Source of the DNA: Bacteroidales bacterium
GTDB taxonomy: Bacteria; Bacteroidota; Bacteroidia; Bacteroidales; JALTDM01
Reading direction: 5' to 3'
Length of the DNA: 8,071 bases
Assembly: GCA_027073875.1 (NCBI GenBank)
Contig: JALTEO010000209.1
Location: forward strand, 1 to 8,071
Every line of letters begins with the position of its first letter. Positions within the stretch are counted from its first letter, which is position 1. Shown piece by piece: positions 1-7,740 of this stretch. The notes under the pieces are model-generated. The model was not told where the DNA came from and made no database searches. It was given only the letters and a program-made list of their open reading frames with translations. The translations under genes and the position numbers were made by a program.

Positions 1-198
1 TTATGATATTTCCCTTATACTTCATCATATCTTTTTACATTATCCCGATAGTGCATCAAAAATATGACTCGTCTAAGAAAAATATCAAAAAGCTGTGAGT
101 ATTTCTTATATCGAATTCAGGTTATTAGTAAATGGTATAAAACAAAAAGATGCTCCGGCAAAGCTCTCATAGAGATATTTCGCTTCGCTCAATATGAC

Positions 199-268
199 AA
201 AAAGAGTGTCATCCCGAACTTGTTTCGGAATCTACACATTCAGACCCTGAAACAAGTTCAGGGTGACA
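199..268 (-). terminator. Possible terminator after the transglycosylase gene
   Basis: In minus-strand RNA the 207-268 hairpin forms 25 of 27 pairs and is followed by CTC and five U residues (203-199). It lies about 117 bases downstream of the transglycosylase stop codon. This resembles a factor-independent terminator, although the stem is longer than usual and three bases separate it from the U-run. The hairpin may instead only protect the 3' end of the transcript. Confidence 0.35.
207..268. repeat. 27-base inverted repeat pair within the REP-like cluster
   Basis: Positions 207-233 match the reverse complement of 242-268 at 22 of 27 bases, with an 8-base spacer. Each arm can also fold on itself (CCGAA with TTCGG, and CCTGAA with TTCAGG), so a cruciform is possible. 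In the minus-strand RNA three of the five differences become G-U pairs, leaving only two real mismatches. The plus-strand RNA pairs less well. Confidence 0.75.
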
Positions 269-384
269 GATCAGTGTTTTTATGCAGAGATTCCAAAGCT
301 TCGTTAGAGGTTCCGAAGCTTCAAAGGCATCCCTTTGGAAGAAACGAGTTCAATATGACATAACTATACGGAAGTTCTAAATCT

Positions 385-1632
385 TTATGGCAAAGTATCT
401 TTTGGTACCCAAATAACCAACTTTTGATTTGTATGCAGCACATCGGAAGAAAGATGGTTCCAAGTTTTGATAGACTCTTTTGAGACTTTATATTTTATTT
501 CCAATTTGTGTAGATATTCACCTTTTTCTACTGTGTGAATAATTTTAACTTTCTGTTGTGGTGGAGCGGTATAGCTGTTTGACGATACCGAATAGATGGT
601 TTCTTGTTGATTTAAAAATTTACTGATGGCTTCCCGTGGTAAAACAATAGGCATAGGTTTATTAGTTACCGGTTTTACTTTTAATTTATATTCGGGATTC
701 AAAAAAGCCAGTGTTTGAACGGGTACGCCAATTTTTTTTGAAAGCGTATAAAAACTTATTCTTTTAGTCGTTTGAATAGTGTCCACATCAAAATGTCCGA
801 ATACAAATGGTTTTGGTTTGATATGATGTAGTGTGGCATAACTAAACACATAATTGACAGCAATAAAAACCGGCACATAGTTCTGGGTTTCTCGTGGTAA
901 ATACGGACGAATATCCCAGAAATTAGTTTTTCCTCCGGACCGTTCAATGGCTTTTTTTACTGTACCGGGACCACCATTATAGGCAGCCAACACCAATTGC
1001 CAATCACCAAAAACAGAATACAGAAACGACAAATATTCACAGGCGGCTTCTGTTGACTTTATAGGGTCTTTGCGTTCATCTACAAATGAGTTTGTTTTGA
1101 GTCCGAGGAGTTTCCCCGTATCGTAAACAAATTGCCATAACCCAACAGCACCACTTCGCGAACGGGCATTAGGGTTTAGTGCCGATTCAATTACGGGTAA
1201 ATATTTTAATTCCATCGGCAAATTATACTTGTCCAGTTCTGCTTCAAACAACGGGAAATAAAAATCGGACAAACCCATTAGTTTTGATACTAACGATTTG
1301 TTTTTAACCAAATAAAAATCAATGAAGTTTTTGACTGTTTTATTATAGGTAAGTTGAATGGGGGTTGTTTGGTTCAATGCTTCCATCCTGTACTCAAAAA
1401 CCAAGTCGGGTGTTTTATCGTAGGGCTGCGATGAGAACTTATCTTGTGTAATAACAACTTCGTTTTGGGCTTTTACCAGATAGGATAAGCTGTCGAGAAT
1501 CTGCGACAACTTTTGGTATTTCAACACTGGCGGAATGGAATCTTTTGCATTCTTATCAATCGCAAATCCCTGCGTATGAATTAATATTAACAAGCTAACT
1601 GCCAGCAGAATATGAGTTATCTGTTTTTCCAT
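385..1632 (-). CDS. mltD: LysM-containing lytic murein transglycosylase, MltD-like
   Basis: Predicted periplasmic enzyme that cleaves the MurNAc-GlcNAc bond of peptidoglycan, leaving 1,6-anhydro-MurNAc ends. Residue numbers are from the ATG at 1632 (415 residues). Residues 1-24 form a signal peptide (basic start, hydrophobic core, GFA before the likely cut). An SLT/GH23 domain spans roughly 126-266: the catalytic glutamate is E149 in VIESALNP, followed by GLWQF (164-168) and AAYNGGPG (216-223). A degenerate LysM-like stretch (about 278-332) and a clearer C-terminal LysM (about 365-409, HTVEKGEYLHKLEIKYKVS) should bind glycan. This is the MltD order of domains. Unlike E. coli MltD there is no lipobox cysteine, so the protein is probably soluble. 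Earlier in-frame starts exist (ATG at 1689, TTG at 1704), but they would put about 20 extra residues before the signal peptide. It is the last gene of the run, 124 bases after the giant gene. The family call is firm; the exact start and the symbol are less so. Confidence 0.9.
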   Translation of the reverse strand: MEKQITHILLAVSLLILIHTQGFAIDKNAKDSIPPVLKYQKLSQILDSLSYLVKAQNEVVITQDKFSSQPYDKTPDLVFEYRMEALNQTTPIQLTYNKTVKNFIDFYLVKNKSLVSKLMGLSDFYFPLFEAELDKYNLPMELKYLPVIESALNPNARSRSGAVGLWQFVYDTGKLLGLKTNSFVDERKDPIKSTEAACEYLSFLYSVFGDWQLVLAAYNGGPGTVKKAIERSGGKTNFWDIRPYLPRETQNYVPVFIAVNYVFSYATLHHIKPKPFVFGHFDVDTIQTTKRISFYTLSKKIGVPVQTLAFLNPEYKLKVKPVTNKPMPIVLPREAISKFLNQQETIYSVSSNSYTAPPQQKVKIIHTVEKGEYLHKLEIKYKVSKESIKTWNHLSSDVLHTNQKLVIWVPKDTLP

Positions 1633-1756
1633 TCCCGAATGTAAAAGTAATACGATTTTTTTTAATGGTTCAAAAAAATGATCTTTCATACTTGCCCATA
1701 CCAATATTTTAATGATGATATTTTAAGAATAATCTTTCAGTTTTGAAGCATTATCT

Positions 1757-4700
1757 TTATTCACTATCATCTTTATTTTCATCATCCGGTTTCTTTTTCG
1801 ACTCTTCAAACTGTTGCAAGAATTTCTTAACAATATTTACATTGGTAGGATAATACGAATAAGGTTTTTGACCTTTCTCAGCTTTCAGCCGTCGGTCATC
1901 CGGTTTCATAGATGTAATAATTGAATTAAAATCATCAGCAGAAGAAACTACACGCATTACTCCGTGGGCATATCCAAAATAATACCACCGACCGTCACCG
2001 AGTTTTAAATACATAGTTAGTACACTTCCACTTCGTTTTTTTGTGAGGACAATATGTCCGTCAACAAGTTTATTAATTTGATTATCACCCACATTACCAA
2101 TTCCAATCTTTCCCCGTGAGATATATGAACGACTTTTAGAATCCCAATCAAATTTTAAATCATTAAACAAAATTGTTGTTTTCAATTCTTTTGGAATTTT
2201 TTTCATTTTTCCTTTTATGGCATATTGAGAAATCAGTTCTTCAGCTTTATCAGTTCCTACCAATTCAGCCAATCCTTTTTTAAACACATCCCTATTAATA
2301 TCTACCGGTGCAAGAGTTGTTGTATTTTGTAGATCTTTGGCGAAATATTCTAAAGCATTCTTATTGAAAAAGAAATCTACTCCCAATAACATATTAACTG
2401 ACACCATACTATCACTGAGTGTATTATTGATGTTTCCGACACCAAAAGTTTTTACGCGTCCAAAATCCAAACCAAGATTCATTTTTCCTTCGCCATATAC
2501 ATTACAAATACTTCTGTGAATACTCATATAGTTGCCCGGTAGCGTAAACTCTTTAATCTTTTCCTTATCAGCAATTTTATATTTTTTATCACCTTTATCA
2601 AAATATAAGAACCCTTTTGTTGATATTATTTCATCATCACGAGCACCTTTTGTGGGGGTTAAGAATGCTGAATAAACATAGGTTGAATCGTGTGCCAAGA
2701 AAAATCCTGCCACCAATTTATTATTATTAATATCTTTTACTGTATCGCCTATCGGAATATAAATATCGTTTGGGTTGATATCTGCCTCAAATTTAATCCA
2801 ATACCGTTTTTGCATATCACATTTGTGCGATATTTTGGTAGCTCCACGGAAATTCAAAAACTGATTATTAGCATGTAGCCACACATCACCACTATACATA
2901 AAATGTGGACTTAGCGTAAAGTTATCAGAAATTCCGATATGCCCTTTGGCGTAGGTTTGCAATGAGGTGTCAACGGTAATAACATCAAAATGAATTGTTT
3001 CCTTTTGGTTGTTTTCATCTATATAATCATAATCACCACTGGCAGAATAATCTTTCCGACCATAAATATTGGTTAAACAATTATACATTTTATGATATCT
3101 GGTTACATTGTTTGCTGTAATTCTTGAGTCTTTTAGTGTTTTTATCCTGGCTCGTTTTTCAATTATCACATGTCCATCGCCGGGATAAATGGTTGCATCA
3201 GCTACGCGTATCAATTTTACTTTATTAGTTGTGATAATATTGGTTCGCAGATTATATTTTGCACTCGGTGCCATAAAATTAAGTGAGTCTTGCTTAGGAT
3301 GAATTGAAATAAATTTAGATCCTTCCAGTTGAATATCCTCTTTCTGTGTTTCAGTCATATTTGTAGTATCTATCTTATCTGCAATCAACTTATTTTTATT
3401 TTTATCGGCACTCATCTCTATTTCTTCCTGATCCATATACCAAGTAAATTGGTCCATATAACAGATATATTTGTTTTGCGGGAAAGTTACAAATGATGCT
3501 TCACCATTAGAATGGAATTTGCCAACGCGTTTTACAAAGTCTATATGTGAATTAACATTATTAGTCTTAAATGTAAAATCCTGCATATTCATTGATTTCA
3601 AATTAAAATTCGAAGTATCAGCATCGGCAACCAATGCTTTAAACTTAAAATTATTGGCATGTAGTTGTGCTTTTTCAAACTCCATCATACCCTTACCGCC
3701 CATTCCACTAGGACGAAGTGTAAGTGTTCCTGTCAGCGTTGCTTGTTGGTTCATCATATTAAATGGCTGCTTTCTGTTGGATGCATACAACTCATCTGCT
3801 TTTGGCATATAATGGATATATATGTCTTGTCCGTCTGCTTGCGGATATTCCGTACCGGACTTTTGTTCTTTATTATCGAATTTTTGGCATACAGCATTCA
3901 TTGAATCGGGGAAGAAAATAAAATCGTTTGACAAGGATGTAGAAGTCAGATATTCAAATTTACCATCACCACGAAGCCCTTGATTACTTAATTTAATTTT
4001 ATTGGTAAACGAAGATTTACCTCCGTAGATAGGAGTTCCTGTTTCAGGTGTCTTTCGTACAAATCCCAACGAATAATCCGGTTGAATTTTCAATGATTCT
4101 TCAAAAGGTGGAAAGATTCCTCCTGACACAAAATAGCCATTAAATTTAATATTATCACGATTAAAATTGTCTAAGCTGTCCATTTCATACGGATAGATTT
4201 GAAAATAAAATTTATCACGATGGTAAGCACCTTTTTGAATTTTTTTACTGTCAAAATAAACATACGAATTGTTAAATGACTTAAAGATAGGATATTGTGG
4301 AGATGCTTTTACGCCTGATTTATTATCCGGCATATCTATCAGTAATTCACCACTTACATCCTCAATCTTATTTTTGACTATTACCGGAATTGGCATTCCG
4401 TTTTTATCATATTCATCGCTAAGTACTTGCATCTTCATATAAGAAATGTCCGGCATTTTTATCTTAAATAAGTCATACAAGAATGCAAAATGTGACCCTG
4501 CAAATAAAAACATTCCTGCTCTAATTTTTCCATCAAAATCGAAATTTCTGTTCTTTTTTAAGATAATTTCCCTATTTCTCGGATATATCATTACATTTTG
4601 TGAATCGCTCAAGAATATTTGCGGCACACCATGAATCTTCATAAAATAGTTCAATAAACTCAATTCCGCATTATCTCCACTTTGCACATTTGATCTAATA

Positions 4701-6298
4701 TTAATCACATCGTAATCTCTATTTCCCGCACTGGCATCCAAATAATTATACAATCGAGGCATAACGGTAACCACTCCGGATTCAGAATCATAATCAATAA
4801 ATCCCAAATAACAAACATTCAATAAATAGCGTCTTGTCTGTGGAATAGATGCTTTTAAAAAATTTGCAAAGTCCACATCGTAAAATACATCAGAAACATT
4901 TTTGTGGGCATAGGCACGAATTACTGAAAGTGGATTTTTTGCATCCATTTTTTGGATATCCAAATAGTTACTCATTTTAAAAAAGTCCAATGACTTAAAT
5001 CTTGCTTTATGTTCTGTGCTTCCTACCGTAACACCTAAATCAAATTTGGGTACATTAATATTCCATGAAATCAAGCTTACATCCATTAATACTTGATGAT
5101 AAGTATCAATATAAGGTGCTCGTGTAAGTCCTTTTCCGTCCCTGATAAATCGAATTGTTTTATTATTGTCGTTATATTTAAAAAGCAGACCCGGATGATA
5201 AATAGAATCATGAGCCAAATAAATGGAAACAGCTGTATTCTGAGAAATAATTTGCTTGGGCTTTAATACAAATAATGTTGAAGTTGCTAATACTCGTAAA
5301 GTATCCTTGTAATAAACTTTAATTTTTGCCTTTTCTTTTTTAGAACCTTGTCCGTAAACCTTAGGTCCTTTTATTAGAAAACCGCCTTCGAAATCAATAT
5401 TCTTAAAAATTCCTGTAAACTTAAATCGTTTCTTGTACGATTGAAATTGAGGATATAACGGGTCTTTATTTTTCGGGATACTCATTATCTTTTCCGACAA
5501 TGAACCGTAAATTGGCTTTTGGAAAAACTTTGTATAGATAAACTGAACACTATCGGCTTTAAAGTTAGATTTTGACATATTGATAGTGTATTGTCCCAGA
5601 GTTGCAGATATTTGATTGCTAGGTAATTTTGCCCGTTCCCATGTTATTTTTCCTCCATTTCCAATCCATTTTCTTGTCATTGGGAAATATTCTCCTGTCG
5701 TTTCATAAATATTAGAACTATCCTTTTTAGCATAAGCTGTTAGATTCGTTTTTGGAACTTTAATCTTAAATATTTTTTTGTCTTTAACAAATTGATAATT
5801 ATTGTCAGGAATCTTCCATACTACTGAGTTAGAGGCATATAAATTGTTTTTAGTGATTAATTCAGTAATACTTAGAATAAACTTATCAGTTTTACTTAGA
5901 GTAATTTTTCTGTTTGGCATAATATCAAGCAAATATGCTTCAAACACCTTATAGTTTGTTATTGGAATATTATTTTCTTGAAAAGCAACGAGTAAACTTA
6001 AATAATGCTCAAAATGTGGAAATGCCAGTGCGTGTTTTTTCTGAAGATATTCATTACAAATTGTGAAAATATTCTTTCTCTCCGATTCCCCAAAATAATC
6101 GCTATTCAATGCCGGTGTAAATTTCCCCATTAGTTTCTTTCCTTTTTTAGAATTTCCTCTTGTCAGAAAACTATTCATATCTTTGATGAATTGTTCTTTT
6201 TCTTTTGAGAATTCTCTCGTTTGCGACATTGCCGGAACGACAAATAAGATAATCAGTAAAAGGACAGTAATCTTTTTAAGCAAAAATAGTTGTTTCAT
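1757..6298 (-). CDS. Giant exported beta-rich protein, function unknown
   Basis: I do not recognise a named family. Numbering is from the ATG at 6298 (1513 residues). A GTG at 6325 is in frame, but the ATG begins a textbook signal peptide (MKQLFLLKK, hydrophobic core, AMS before Q26) and sits 2 bases after the TM2 stop, which suggests translational coupling. Residues about 26-155 look mostly helical; from about 155 to 1450 the sequence is dominated by alternating polar and hydrophobic beta-strand patterns. Two related segments occur at 774-793 and 865-884 (GxxGxG, then E-aromatic, then N-x-F). Residues about 1007-1064 (AKYN, VKLIRV, GDGHVIIEKRARIK, SRITANN) recall LptA/OstA-type strands, by eye only. 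LAHDS occurs twice (361-365 and 1201-1205). The last 13 residues are lysine- and acid-rich and probably disordered. There is no lipobox, no C-terminal sorting domain, no catalytic motif I can name, and no internal hydrophobic helix. Inferred location: periplasm or outer membrane. A scaffold, transport or envelope-assembly role is speculative. Confidence 0.9.
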   Translation of the reverse strand: MKQLFLLKKITVLLLIILFVVPAMSQTREFSKEKEQFIKDMNSFLTRGNSKKGKKLMGKFTPALNSDYFGESERKNIFTICNEYLQKKHALAFPHFEHYLSLLVAFQENNIPITNYKVFEAYLLDIMPNRKITLSKTDKFILSITELITKNNLYASNSVVWKIPDNNYQFVKDKKIFKIKVPKTNLTAYAKKDSSNIYETTGEYFPMTRKWIGNGGKITWERAKLPSNQISATLGQYTINMSKSNFKADSVQFIYTKFFQKPIYGSLSEKIMSIPKNKDPLYPQFQSYKKRFKFTGIFKNIDFEGGFLIKGPKVYGQGSKKEKAKIKVYYKDTLRVLATSTLFVLKPKQIISQNTAVSIYLAHDSIYHPGLLFKYNDNNKTIRFIRDGKGLTRAPYIDTYHQVLMDVSLISWNINVPKFDLGVTVGSTEHKARFKSLDFFKMSNYLDIQKMDAKNPLSVIRAYAHKNVSDVFYDVDFANFLKASIPQTRRYLLNVCYLGFIDYDSESGVVTVMPRLYNYLDASAGNRDYDVINIRSNVQSGDNAELSLLNYFMKIHGVPQIFLSDSQNVMIYPRNREIILKKNRNFDFDGKIRAGMFLFAGSHFAFLYDLFKIKMPDISYMKMQVLSDEYDKNGMPIPVIVKNKIEDVSGELLIDMPDNKSGVKASPQYPIFKSFNNSYVYFDSKKIQKGAYHRDKFYFQIYPYEMDSLDNFNRDNIKFNGYFVSGGIFPPFEESLKIQPDYSLGFVRKTPETGTPIYGGKSSFTNKIKLSNQGLRGDGKFEYLTSTSLSNDFIFFPDSMNAVCQKFDNKEQKSGTEYPQADGQDIYIHYMPKADELYASNRKQPFNMMNQQATLTGTLTLRPSGMGGKGMMEFEKAQLHANNFKFKALVADADTSNFNLKSMNMQDFTFKTNNVNSHIDFVKRVGKFHSNGEASFVTFPQNKYICYMDQFTWYMDQEEIEMSADKNKNKLIADKIDTTNMTETQKEDIQLEGSKFISIHPKQDSLNFMAPSAKYNLRTNIITTNKVKLIRVADATIYPGDGHVIIEKRARIKTLKDSRITANNVTRYHKMYNCLTNIYGRKDYSASGDYDYIDENNQKETIHFDVITVDTSLQTYAKGHIGISDNFTLSPHFMYSGDVWLHANNQFLNFRGATKISHKCDMQKRYWIKFEADINPNDIYIPIGDTVKDINNNKLVAGFFLAHDSTYVYSAFLTPTKGARDDEIISTKGFLYFDKGDKKYKIADKEKIKEFTLPGNYMSIHRSICNVYGEGKMNLGLDFGRVKTFGVGNINNTLSDSMVSVNMLLGVDFFFNKNALEYFAKDLQNTTTLAPVDINRDVFKKGLAELVGTDKAEELISQYAIKGKMKKIPKELKTTILFNDLKFDWDSKSRSYISRGKIGIGNVGDNQINKLVDGHIVLTKKRSGSVLTMYLKLGDGRWYYFGYAHGVMRVVSSADDFNSIITSMKPDDRRLKAEKGQKPYSYYPTNVNIVKKFLQQFEESKKKPDDENKDDSE
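3647..3706 (-). repeat. Protein-level repeat, copy 2, in the giant gene
   Basis: Encodes residues 865-884 of the giant protein (begins GMGGKG, ends NNF). It is the partner of the segment at residues 774-793, 91 residues earlier. The glycine pattern and the closing N-x-F are the shared features. This spacing would fit a repeat unit of roughly 90 residues, but I could not find a convincing third copy by eye. Confidence 0.45.
3920..3979 (-). repeat. Protein-level repeat, copy 1, in the giant gene
   Basis: Encodes residues 774-793 of the giant protein. Aligned without gaps to residues 865-884, it shares G1, G4, G6, E9, N18 and F20, plus Tyr/Phe at position 10 and Leu/Met at position 2. The similarity is at protein level only and is modest (6 identities in 20), so it probably marks an old duplication of a beta-rich unit. 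Downstream, both copies run into an acidic stretch ending in Phe. Confidence 0.45.
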
Positions 6299-6300
6299 AG

Positions 6301-6690
6301 TCAGTTTTGTTTTGATGAAATCCACATAAATATTTTGTCATTATTCTGAAACTCAGATAAATCCTTGGACACAACAATTGCAATAATATCTGCCACAACC
6401 AGTGTACCAAATCCGCCTAAAGTGACAGTATAAATCAACGGCACTTGGGTTGATGTTCCCAAATAAATACGATGTCCCCCCAGAGGACCTGTCAGCAAAG
6501 CAAAAATAATGGCAGTTATTTTATGTGGTTTTGAGCTTTTTAACGAAGATATCTTTACAGGTGTTATCTGATTAGTCTGGATAGTATCACCGTGAATATA
6601 TTCAATTACCGTGGCTGCTTTTATCTGCCATAGAGGCAAACTTACGAAAAACAAGATTAGCCATATTTTCAACAGATTATCTTTTAGCAT
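6301..6690 (-). CDS. Exported TM2-domain protein
   Basis: Small membrane protein of 129 residues counted from the ATG at 6690. Residues 1-25 form a signal peptide or first membrane segment (MLKDNLLKIW, then LILFFVSLPL). A short polar stretch of about 30 residues follows, then a TM2 domain at about 54-111: a first hydrophobic helix, the loop GPLGGHRIYLG (68-78) with the typical G-x-H-x-x-Y-x-G pattern, the GGFG turn (92-95), and a second helix with the usual aspartate (D101). The polar tail ends in SSKQN. TM2 proteins have no agreed biochemical activity. A GTG at 6732 is in frame but lies well inside rfbB and would add 14 residues before the signal peptide, so the ATG is preferred. The gene overlaps the rfbB end by 14 bases and stops 2 bases before the giant gene, which points to co-translation and perhaps a partnership with the giant protein. 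The family is fairly sure; the role is unknown. Confidence 0.85.
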   Translation of the reverse strand: MLKDNLLKIWLILFFVSLPLWQIKAATVIEYIHGDTIQTNQITPVKISSLKSSKPHKITAIIFALLTGPLGGHRIYLGTSTQVPLIYTVTLGGFGTLVVADIIAIVVSKDLSEFQNNDKIFMWISSKQN

Positions 6691-7720
6691 ACTGTTTTTC
6701 GTAATATTTTTGGTAATTGCCTGAAGTAACACTATTTAACCATTGTTCATTTTCCAGATACCACGAAATAGTTTTATCAAGCAATGCATCAAAATCAGGA
6801 GATGGTTTCCATCCTAACTCCCGTTGAATTTTTGATGAATCAATAGCATATCGTAAATCGTGTCCGGCACGATCTTTCACAAAAGTTATTAGCGATTCAG
6901 CCGGTGTATTCCGGTTCAATTTTTTGTCGGCTATCTGACAAATCTTTTTTACCAAGTCAATATTTGTCCACTCGTTATTACCGCCAATATTATAGGTCTC
7001 ACCTGATTTCCCTTGATGGAAAATTAAATCGATGGCTTGCACATGGTCTTCTACAAAAAGCCAATCACGAATATTTTTACCTTCACCGTAAATGGGCAAC
7101 GGTTTATTATGTTTAATATTATTGATGATAAGTGGTATTAATTTCTCGGGGAATTGAAAAGCCCCAAAATTATTAGAACAGTTTGAGATTTTTACCGGCA
7201 ATCCATAAGTCTCGTGATAAGCCCTTACCAGATGGTCGGAACTTGCTTTAGATGCTGAATAAGGACTCCGTGGGTCATACGGCGTATCTTCAACAAAATA
7301 ACCTGTTTCGCCAAGCGACCCATACACTTCGTCGGTAGAGATATGATAAAAAACTTTCTCATCAGTATTATCCCAAATTTCGCGGGCGGCATTTAGCAAA
7401 TTTGCCGTTCCGACAATATTTGTCATTATAAATTCCGTAGGATTACTAATTGACCTATCCACATGCGATTCGGCAGCCAAATGAATCACACCATCAAAAC
7501 GGTGCTCTGCAAATAATGAGAAAATAGTGTCTTTATCAACAATATCGGCTTTAATAAAATGGTAGTTAGAAGCTTGTTCTACATCTTTCAGATTTTCCAA
7601 ATTTCCTGCATAGGTCAATTTATCCAAGTTGTAAATCTGATAATCAGGATATTTATTTACAAAATGACGCACCACATGCGAGCCGATAAATCCTGCTCCT
7701 CCGGTAATAAGTATTTTCAT
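6677..7720 (-). CDS. rfbB: dTDP-glucose 4,6-dehydratase
   Basis: Cytoplasmic NAD-dependent enzyme converting dTDP-D-glucose to dTDP-4-keto-6-deoxy-D-glucose, the second step towards dTDP-L-rhamnose and other deoxysugars for surface glycans. The 347-residue length is usual for RfbB/RmlB. Visible motifs: the Rossmann GGAGFIGS at 7-14; DKLTYAGN at 33-40, typical of this enzyme; HLAAESHVDRS at 80-90; STDEVYG at 128-134, carrying the Thr-Asp-Glu set (T129, D130, E131) used for dehydration; the YxxxK pair Y154 and K158 in PYSASK; YGEGKNIRDW at 211-220; and DRAGHDLRYAID at 283-294. All key residues are present, so it should be active. The start is the ATG at 7720, where the Rossmann strand begins directly. 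No Shine-Dalgarno sequence is evident, as is common in Bacteroidota. It is the first gene of the run. The partner genes rfbA, rfbC and rfbD are not in the window and could lie beyond its right edge or elsewhere. Confidence 0.97.
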   Translation of the reverse strand: MKILITGGAGFIGSHVVRHFVNKYPDYQIYNLDKLTYAGNLENLKDVEQASNYHFIKADIVDKDTIFSLFAEHRFDGVIHLAAESHVDRSISNPTEFIMTNIVGTANLLNAAREIWDNTDEKVFYHISTDEVYGSLGETGYFVEDTPYDPRSPYSASKASSDHLVRAYHETYGLPVKISNCSNNFGAFQFPEKLIPLIINNIKHNKPLPIYGEGKNIRDWLFVEDHVQAIDLIFHQGKSGETYNIGGNNEWTNIDLVKKICQIADKKLNRNTPAESLITFVKDRAGHDLRYAIDSSKIQRELGWKPSPDFDALLDKTISWYLENEQWLNSVTSGNYQKYYEKQYAKR

Positions 7721-7740
7721 CGTTAAAAAAAATATTTCCC

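Larger units (their letters stand above)
172..360. repeat. Cluster of REP-like palindromic repeat units
   Basis: Four related units share an outer TGTCA end followed in most copies by a GAAC-(T/C)-GTTTC-like core. Unit A (172-199) is on the minus strand, unit B (207-233) on the plus, unit C (242-268) on the minus, and unit D (341-360 at least) on the minus. Read outward from TGTCA, C and D agree at 16 of 20 bases, and A and D share TGTCATATTGA. A and B meet head to head with 7 bases between; B and C form an inverted pair. From memory, similar short intergenic repeats are scattered in many Bacteroidota and other bacterial genomes. They are probably non-autonomous; no transposase is present here. 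Confidence 0.65.
1..384. other. Gene-free region downstream of the transglycosylase gene
   Basis: Apart from the REP-like cluster at 172-360 and a small hairpin (CAAAGG 322-327 with CCTTTG 332-337), nothing recognisable is seen. The 99-codon open frame at 64-363 on the plus strand is mostly translated repeat sequence and is not treated as a gene. The first 170 bases are AT-rich with no clear signal. The neighbour beyond the left edge is unknown. Confidence 0.6.

Noticed and set aside
64..363. 99-codon open frame on the plus strand
   Set aside because: Its second half is the translation of the REP-like repeats (VIPNLFRN, LKQVQGD type), a common false gene. There is no domain and no supporting start signal.
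756..947. Minus-strand open frame of 63 codons inside the transglycosylase gene, and the plus-strand one at 6904-7116 inside rfbB
   Set aside because: Both overlap well-supported genes in other frames and show no features of their own.
1630..1670. Promoter-like TTTG and TACTTTTA just before the transglycosylase ATG
   Set aside because: The -7 box is imperfect and would leave almost no leader. It overlaps the alternative coding start, and AT-rich DNA makes chance matches likely.
1633..1704. Longer transglycosylase start at the TTG (1704) or ATG (1689)
   Set aside because: These would place about 20-24 residues before an otherwise complete signal peptide. The ATG at 1689 cannot be fully excluded.
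3471..3812. Plus-strand open frame of 113 codons, and similar ones at 2337-2519, 2690-2878, 3665-3904 and 4446-4634
   Set aside because: All lie opposite the giant gene, have no recognisable domain and look like antisense shadows of its codons.
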